A DNA stretch of 28,422 bases from CAYMWF01 sp964394085 [NCBI: uncultured Gemmatimonadota bacterium] (GTDB taxonomy: Bacteria > GCA-2686955 > CAYMWF01): the NCBI GenBank assembly GCA_964394085.1, contig CAYMWF010000060.1, positions 1 to 28,422 of the forward strand, given 5' to 3'. Positions 23,331 to 28,422 of the stretch are shown piece after piece; within the stretch, counting starts at the first letter, position 1; the number at the start of each line of letters is the position of its first letter. The notes under the pieces are model-generated. The model was not told the DNA's origin and made no database searches. It saw only the letters and a program-made list of their open reading frames with translations. The translations under genes and the position numbers were made by a program.

Positions 23331-26132
23331 TCATTCCGCTGTTTTCTCGAAGGTGAACACGCTTTCCGCGTATATCCTGTCCGGGTATTCTCCGATGCGG
23401 CCTATGTATGAGTATTCACCCGGAGGTGCGACGGGTGGAACAGCCTGCGACAGTGGTTGAGTGATAATGGCATATCCCTCGAGATTCACAGGTAGAGGCC
23501 CCAGGACCGGCCCGTAAGGGGAACCGTTCGGCAGTGTCACCAGGATCCATGCCTCGATTTCCTGCGGGTCGGGCGTTACGTTCTCGAGCTCGGCCGTATA
23601 GGTGAAAGTTGCCCCCTCGGGAGGAATCACAATCGGCGGGGAATCGGGTGTCAGGGAAAGGGTCACCGGCAGCTCCCCGTTCGAAACGCCGGGCGTGGAA
23701 GCTATGAAAAAATCCCACGTCGGAGCGCCGTCGAAGATCCTGCCTTTGGAAACGTCACCGAACTGGGCGCCGAACGACAGGCTGTCTATCACCCCGTTGC
23801 CGTGGGCGTCGGAATCGAACAGTCCTATCTGTTCTCCGGACCCTGAAAGCTTGAACGTGGCATGCAGTTCGCCCTGCTCCGGATCGTTATCGGCCCAGAT
23901 GAGCAGAAACGCGCCCGCCTCCAGGAGCGTATCCGGGAACATCCATTCTCTCGGGTTGTCCAGGTCGTCGGAGAGGAACAGCCCGCCCATTTCCACCGGG
24001 TCGGGACCCGGATTGTATATTTCGATCCAGTCCTCGAATTCGCCCCATGGGTCCGCGATGGTAAAATTGTTGATCGCCATGAATTCGTTGATGAATAGAT
24101 CGATCTCCGTCGGCGCCACTTCGTAAATAAAGGTGGAATCCGGCGCGTTGACCGGGTCGGTCCGCTGATCTGTTCCGTCATGGGTCCAGAGGTAGTAAAG
24201 AACGTTGGTTCCTTCCGGCTCCGGGGGTATCCATGCGCCCCAGATACCGTCTCCCGGGATGCCGTCTCCGTGAAGCCCGTCATCCGCAAGCGGGATTTCG
24301 GTATATCCGGTCCCGGCGTCGACAAAGAGTGAAGCATCCGTGAGGGCGCCGTCGGGATCGTATGCCGAGGCGGTGACCAGGACCGAGTCCGTTACCGACG
24401 GTGGAATCGGTTCCGCCGTCAGTCTCACGATCCTGGGCGGGATGTTCGGCAGGTTCGGAGCATCCGGAGTCGGTGCCATTTCCTGGATGTGGGTCGAACC
24501 GTCCGGGAATCTGCCGTAGGAGATATCGGGGTCGAGTGCGTCGAAAGTGACAAAATCGACAAGTGTAAACCCATCGGAATTGAAGAGGCCCAGAAATTCC
24601 CCGTTTCTCGACAGCCCGAATGGACCGTGGTCCTCGCCCTGGAGGGTGTCCCCGTCCAGCCACAGGATGAGATATCCGTTCGATGGGATATCGAGGGGGG
24701 GCAGTTCCCACTTGACCGGATCGAGAAAGTCGTCGGTAAGGTAAAGACCGCCGATATTCACCGTGTCGGCGCCGCTGTTGTAGAGCTCGACCCAGTCGTC
24801 GAACTCACCGACACCGTCCGAGTGACAGGCTACATTCCACGCCACGAGTTCGTTGAGATGAAGATCATGTTCACCGATAAGCCCTTCGAGCTGGGCGGAA
24901 ACATTGAGACTGCGTTCTTCAACGAAGGATGTCAGGCCGAAAATGACGCTGCCCAATCCTCCCGGCATGTGCGAATGCAGGTTCCAGTCGAATTCGCCTA
25001 TCGTATACATTCTGTTGGGGTCGGCGAGTACATGGGGACGGATGAATGCTCCGAGTGAATCTACCAGGGGCGTCATGACGGCGGGTGAGAACGGGCCGCT
25101 GATATACCTGTGGGCGTAACGTGCATACATGTCCCGGAACAGATCCACGGAAAAAATTCTCTCATAAAGGGGACGCTGGTAGGATGGAGGATTGATCCAG
25201 AAAAGGTCCAGATCCAGGAGTTCCCAGGGCTCCAGGCCGTTGGTGAACCTGCCGAACGCCTCGTTGGTGTCCCAGGGGAATATCTGGAACTTGTCCGAAT
25301 CCTCACGGTGGTACAGGTAATAGTTATGCCCGGTGCCGACGTACGAATCGAGATTGACCAGGATCTGATTCATGGCGAAGTAGCGGAGCGCCCTGTCGAT
25401 CTCGAACACGGCGTCCAGGGCTGCCGCGAGGCTGTCCTGAAGGGTGAGATTGAGTTCGGAGATGAAATGGACGAGGTCGGTCCAGTCGTTTTCTTCCTCG
25501 TTCGTCTTCAGCTCGTAATCTCCGTAATACAGTTCAGGAGCCGGGCCTTTGTATTCGAGGGTTCCATGGGGATCTCCCTTGAAAAGATTTCCGTCCTCCC
25601 CGTCTCCCCACCAACGCTCAATAAAATCCTTGTTGACCTGCTCGGTCAGTATATAGAAACCGACCAGCTCACCGTTAATCGTGAGGTTCGAGAAACCCGT
25701 GCGCGGCGCCGGAACGATCTCCCTGAAAAGGTGATAGGCCAGGGTTTCGCGGAGCATGGTCGGGTCTCTGAAGGAGTTATGCAGATTTATCGTTTGAACG
25801 CCTAAGAATCTCTGATTTTCATCGTATTCGGAGAATTTAACCTTGAAAGGCTTTTTGAGCCCCGGATGGCCCCAGTAGGAAGAATTCCCCTTGAGCCGCA
25901 CTCCGACCTGCTCGAGGGTGTCGGTCCCGCAGACGAAGGTCGCAGGGATGTAGATTTCTTCTTCCTTGTACTGGTTCAACAGCTGCCACCAGTTGGGTTG
26001 AGCGAAAAGGATCTCCATTTCATGGACCTGGTCCAGGCGGTAGAGAATCGTCGATTCGTCGGCTCCCGCAGCATTGATGCCGAAGAAACCGAATGACAGT
26101 AGAATCAGGAGTGATATCGTATTTTTCCGCAT
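23331..26132 (-). CDS. Secreted CotH kinase-family protein with two lamin-tail domains
   Basis: This 933-aa exported protein starts with a signal peptide (about 1-26). A CotH-type kinase-like domain follows (about 35-400), with RLKGNSS (79-85), KKPFKVKF (93-100), an Asp262/Asn270 stretch in LDSYVGTGHN, and PWDTNEAFG (286-294). Then come a lamin-tail domain (about 424-550), a beta-rich domain (about 564-670), a second lamin-tail domain (about 677-815) and a terminal domain with LPNGSPYGPVLGP and PPGEYSY (about 824-933). CotH in spore formers phosphorylates coat proteins; here a surface or extracellular substrate is likelier. The start is ATG 26132, with GGAGG 5 nt upstream and the signal peptide immediately after; ATG 26195 would bury the signal peptide. 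Confidence 0.92.
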   Translation of the reverse strand: MRKNTISLLILLSFGFFGINAAGADESTILYRLDQVHEMEILFAQPNWWQLLNQYKEEEIYIPATFVCGTDTLEQVGVRLKGNSSYWGHPGLKKPFKVKFSEYDENQRFLGVQTINLHNSFRDPTMLRETLAYHLFREIVPAPRTGFSNLTINGELVGFYILTEQVNKDFIERWWGDGEDGNLFKGDPHGTLEYKGPAPELYYGDYELKTNEEENDWTDLVHFISELNLTLQDSLAAALDAVFEIDRALRYFAMNQILVNLDSYVGTGHNYYLYHREDSDKFQIFPWDTNEAFGRFTNGLEPWELLDLDLFWINPPSYQRPLYERIFSVDLFRDMYARYAHRYISGPFSPAVMTPLVDSLGAFIRPHVLADPNRMYTIGEFDWNLHSHMPGGLGSVIFGLTSFVEERSLNVSAQLEGLIGEHDLHLNELVAWNVACHSDGVGEFDDWVELYNSGADTVNIGGLYLTDDFLDPVKWELPPLDIPSNGYLILWLDGDTLQGEDHGPFGLSRNGEFLGLFNSDGFTLVDFVTFDALDPDISYGRFPDGSTHIQEMAPTPDAPNLPNIPPRIVRLTAEPIPPSVTDSVLVTASAYDPDGALTDASLFVDAGTGYTEIPLADDGLHGDGIPGDGIWGAWIPPEPEGTNVLYYLWTHDGTDQRTDPVNAPDSTFIYEVAPTEIDLFINEFMAINNFTIADPWGEFEDWIEIYNPGPDPVEMGGLFLSDDLDNPREWMFPDTLLEAGAFLLIWADNDPEQGELHATFKLSGSGEQIGLFDSDAHGNGVIDSLSFGAQFGDVSKGRIFDGAPTWDFFIASTPGVSNGELPVTLSLTPDSPPIVIPPEGATFTYTAELENVTPDPQEIEAWILVTLPNGSPYGPVLGPLPVNLEGYAIITQPLSQAVPPVAPPGEYSYIGRIGEYPDRIYAESVFTFEKTAE

Positions 26133-26200
26133 CGAAGCCTCCGAAGAAACCCGGTGAATCCACACCATTCGTTTCCGGACGTTACATTCTATCAATTAAG

Positions 26201-26222
26201 CGGATCCATCAATTCGGATCCG
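26201..26222 (-). promoter_or_regulatory. Hairpin and direct repeat upstream of the CotH gene
   Basis: CGGATCC (26201-26207) pairs with GGATCCG (26216-26222). ATCAATT followed closely by GGATCC also occurs twice in direct orientation (26191-26207 and 26208-26221). A possible minus-strand promoter (TTGATG 26207-26212, 15-bp spacer, TAGAAT 26186-26191) overlaps it. This could be an operator, but only the repeats are observed. Confidence 0.3.
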
Positions 26223-27235
26223 GTTCTTTCGGCTTGACAGGATTATGTACAGCAAGTCTTCCGGCCCGGCCGATCCGACGGCGCGGCGAAGACCTGCCAG
26301 GTAAAGCTGCCATACCCGGCGATCCCGGAAAGATCGCCTGCCTATATACCATATCGTAAGCTGAGGCTGGTCTGCTTACTAATAATAATTGTAATCTATC
26401 GTGCCTGCCTCGTCAATTATTCCTGGTGCCCTGTCAAGTATCAACTGAAGCATCTTACTTGTCCTTTGCCGCTCCTGCTGCGTTTCGGCTTCAGTCACAC
26501 TGCGCTGCCATGCTCCCTGAGCTATTTGCGCTGCGCGGAACCTATTTGATGGTAAAGAGATGTAGAAGCATCGCAAATGAATTTACCCTGGATTTCCACC
26601 ATGTTACTTAAACATACGGCATCGGCAGCTGTTCGAGTCGGGAAATCGACCCCGTGGATACCGTCACGTTCCAGGCGGTGAGGGAGCGTCTTCCCGCCCT
26701 GCGGAGCACGCTGCGTCATCCGGCTCTGCTAACCCTCGCTCCGGGAAGCGCTGAAACTCGCTGTTCCCTTCCCGCGCTGCTCGCATTCGTTCGCAGCTGC
26801 CCGCCCCCCCGCAGCTCAAACATCAGCGCTTCTGATCCCTCCCAACCCGCTGGTCGCACACGCTCCCAGTCCCAGCCCTGCTCGGGAAGTGTCGTCCCTT
26901 CCCTTCCCCCTGTTTCCGGAAGGTTGTTTCCAACCAGGTTCAGAAGATTCGAAAGGAACACGTGTTCAAAAATGCTTGTTGTCCGAACCCCTCCCCGGAT
27001 GACTCCGCTATCGTCCGCCGGGCAGAAAGCCGCTCCCTCATCATCTACGCGGTGACGGGAGCTGGGAAGGGAAACTCTGTAAAATCTTGAAGTTGTTGCG
27101 GCGGAGGCTGATACGAGTGGCTGCGAAATTGAATTCCAGTCAGTGCCGAGTCTTTGACTGCCAAGAAAAAACCGGAAACAATAAAAAACTCCACTGAGGA
27201 TGAAGCTGAGACCTCAAGCATTCGAGATTGTTTTT
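26223..27235. other. About 1-kb gap with unusual composition, no supported gene
   Basis: Between the CotH and beta-helix genes. It contains a 7-bp hairpin (26318-26324 with 26332-26338). A 65-codon minus-strand frame (26379-26576) is rich in Gln/Arg, lacks an SD and uses codons unlike the neighbours (ATA, AGG, AGT). A strongly pyrimidine-biased stretch on the plus strand (about 26690-26930) holds a 10-bp inverted repeat (26745-26754 with 26823-26832). It could be decayed foreign DNA or an RNA locus; neither is shown. Confidence 0.45.
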
Positions 27236-28422
27236 TTACCACACCGTGAACTCGAAGTGGTCGAGGTCGTAGATGCGGCCCGCGAACCCGACTCCGGCGG
27301 CGAGGGAGCTGGTTCCTTCGGGCCAGGCGAGGGGGACGCGATACTCGAACTCGCGCGTAAGATTGCTCGAAGGAGCGATCGAGGTGTAGAAAGGGTCCTC
27401 GAGCGGGTTGCCGGGCCATGGAGCGCCGTCAGGAAGGCGCACTCCGGCGGCTGTTCCGAAATTCTTTTCGTTCGGATGGGCGTTGCAGATGGTGTACTTG
27501 ACGCGGGCTGAATCCCCGGGGGCGATCTCTCGGGTTTCGGGCGACAGGTACACGATGAGCTCTTTCGACTGGTCAAAGGAGTGAGCGCCCATGTCGCTTC
27601 GAGTACCGTCCATGTCGAGGGAGTCGGGATTGCCGGAGTCGATGCAGGGCGAACCCCAGAGCAGTCTGAAGTCGCCGTACTCGGGAGCGACGAAGAGCGG
27701 ATCTTCGTCTATATTGCCCTCGCCCGGGTAGAATCCTTCGATATTCGACCAGTTTATTTCAGGCCATCCGTATGTTTGATCGGGGATGTTGCTTCTTACG
27801 ATCAGGTTTTCATATTCAGAGTTGTCATATGGATTTATCCTTATTCCACCGCCGGACTCCACTGATTCGTTAAACATGACTGAGCATCGGGACATGTCAA
27901 CCTGTTGATTATAACCGGAATATAAACCGCCGCCGGAATATCTGTATGCGGTATTGGCAAGGATATGGGAATCACCGATATAAGCATAAGCAGTACTTGA
28001 TAGAAAGATACCTCCGGCTGCATCGGCGGAATTGCCCGAAATGAGACAATCCGATATGATTGCGCTTCCTGCATAGCAGTATATCCCGCCGCCCTCCACC
28101 CAAGCGATCCAGCCGCCTTCGCAGGTGTTGTTCGATATCTCGCTACGCTCAACGATAATGTCGGATTTGTAGCTGTATATACCCCCGCCCTGGGCGTCGC
28201 CATCGCAATCGATGGTGTTTCCCGTGATTGTGCAGTCGGAGATAAAAGCATTTGTATGGTAAAGGTAAAACCCGGCGCCTTTATTCATGGATCTGTTGTC
28301 TTGAATCAAGCAGTTCTTAACAATGCTATTTGAATACTCCGAATAGATAGCTCTTCGATAACAATTCGAAATTGAGCAACCTTCTATTATCGAGGAGCTT
28401 GACTCCAGACAGATTCCAGCGC
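27236..28422 (-). CDS. Right-handed beta-helix surface protein (partial, 5' end beyond the window)
   Basis: 394 residues are visible, and the frame stays open to the window edge, so the true start is outside; the internal TTG at 28309 has no special support. The N-terminal and middle parts are parallel beta-helix coils: repeated GGG(I/L) turns, asparagine ladders such as ISNNT and SGNSADAAGG, and short I/V strands at intervals of about 22-27 residues. PCIDSGNPDS and DMGAHSFD (a common end signature of such proteins) follow. A C-terminal Ig-like domain of about 105 residues carries LPDGAPW and IYDLDHFEF. Beta-helix proteins are usually secreted adhesins or polysaccharide-acting proteins; no catalytic residues are recognisable. 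Confidence 0.88.
   Translation of the reverse strand, partial: AGICLESSSSIIEGCSISNCYRRAIYSEYSNSIVKNCLIQDNRSMNKGAGFYLYHTNAFISDCTITGNTIDCDGDAQGGGIYSYKSDIIVERSEISNNTCEGGWIAWVEGGGIYCYAGSAIISDCLISGNSADAAGGIFLSSTAYAYIGDSHILANTAYRYSGGGLYSGYNQQVDMSRCSVMFNESVESGGGIRINPYDNSEYENLIVRSNIPDQTYGWPEINWSNIEGFYPGEGNIDEDPLFVAPEYGDFRLLWGSPCIDSGNPDSLDMDGTRSDMGAHSFDQSKELIVYLSPETREIAPGDSARVKYTICNAHPNEKNFGTAAGVRLPDGAPWPGNPLEDPFYTSIAPSSNLTREFEYRVPLAWPEGTSSLAAGVGFAGRIYDLDHFEFTVW

Noticed and set aside
25110-25805. 231-codon plus-strand frame inside the CotH gene
   Set aside because: Antisense shadow of the CotH kinase domain.
26234-26239. TTGACA as a plus-strand promoter
   Set aside because: No acceptable -10 at 15-19 bp and no plus-strand gene downstream.
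26379-26576. 65-codon minus-strand gene in the gap
   Set aside because: No SD, codon use unlike neighbours, and no recognisable family; kept only as a note in the gap entry.

Overview
This 28.4-kb window looks like bacterial chromosome: moderately high GC, dense coding, Shine-Dalgarno (SD) led genes on both strands. The mix of secreted proteins (CotH kinase with lamin-tail domains, right-handed beta-helix, two repeat-built exported paralogues) with ordinary housekeeping genes resembles FCB-related candidate phyla such as Krumholzibacteriota, Eisenbacteria or Latescibacterota. That placement is inference from gene style; no rRNA or ribosomal protein is present to test it. I see no phage, insertion sequence or CRISPR array.

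Layout. 101-1816 (-) is an HNH-nuclease-domain protein with in-frame and out-of-frame tandem repeats and a good promoter. 2561-6645 (+) is a run of phosphoester enzymes: an alkaline-phosphatase-superfamily phosphodiesterase, a PHP-domain phosphoesterase, and a protein made of the two halves of 2,3-bisphosphoglycerate-independent phosphoglycerate mutase (iPGM) in swapped order. 6890-9062 (+) holds two tandem paralogous exported proteins. 9223-15016 (-) encodes an endonuclease/exonuclease/phosphatase-fold protein, a sodium/proline-type symporter, glycyl-tRNA synthetase and a circularly permuted ATP-grasp protein. 15702-16515 has a small ORF facing a cysteine hydrolase. 16645-22910 is a surface-glycan-like region: a GT-C-type membrane protein (-), an overlapping GT9, methyltransferase and radical SAM operon (+), a tRNA-Leu(CAG) gene (-), and a second polytopic membrane protein (+). 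22956-28422 (-) has a holin-like small membrane protein, the CotH/lamin-tail protein, a ~1-kb unusual gap and a beta-helix protein that runs off the window.

Two observations stand out. First, the gene at 5035-6645 appears to encode a circularly permuted iPGM. Every metal ligand and most substrate residues are present with near-canonical spacing, but the old C-terminus is joined to the old N-terminus, the new ends fall inside the transferase domain, and one catalytic Asp is Gly. Second, the 172-nt leader of glycyl-tRNA synthetase has strong hairpins, and the ten bases touching the start codon, which include the SD, are an exact copy of one arm of an upstream 10-bp hairpin. A sequester/anti-sequester switch is therefore possible.
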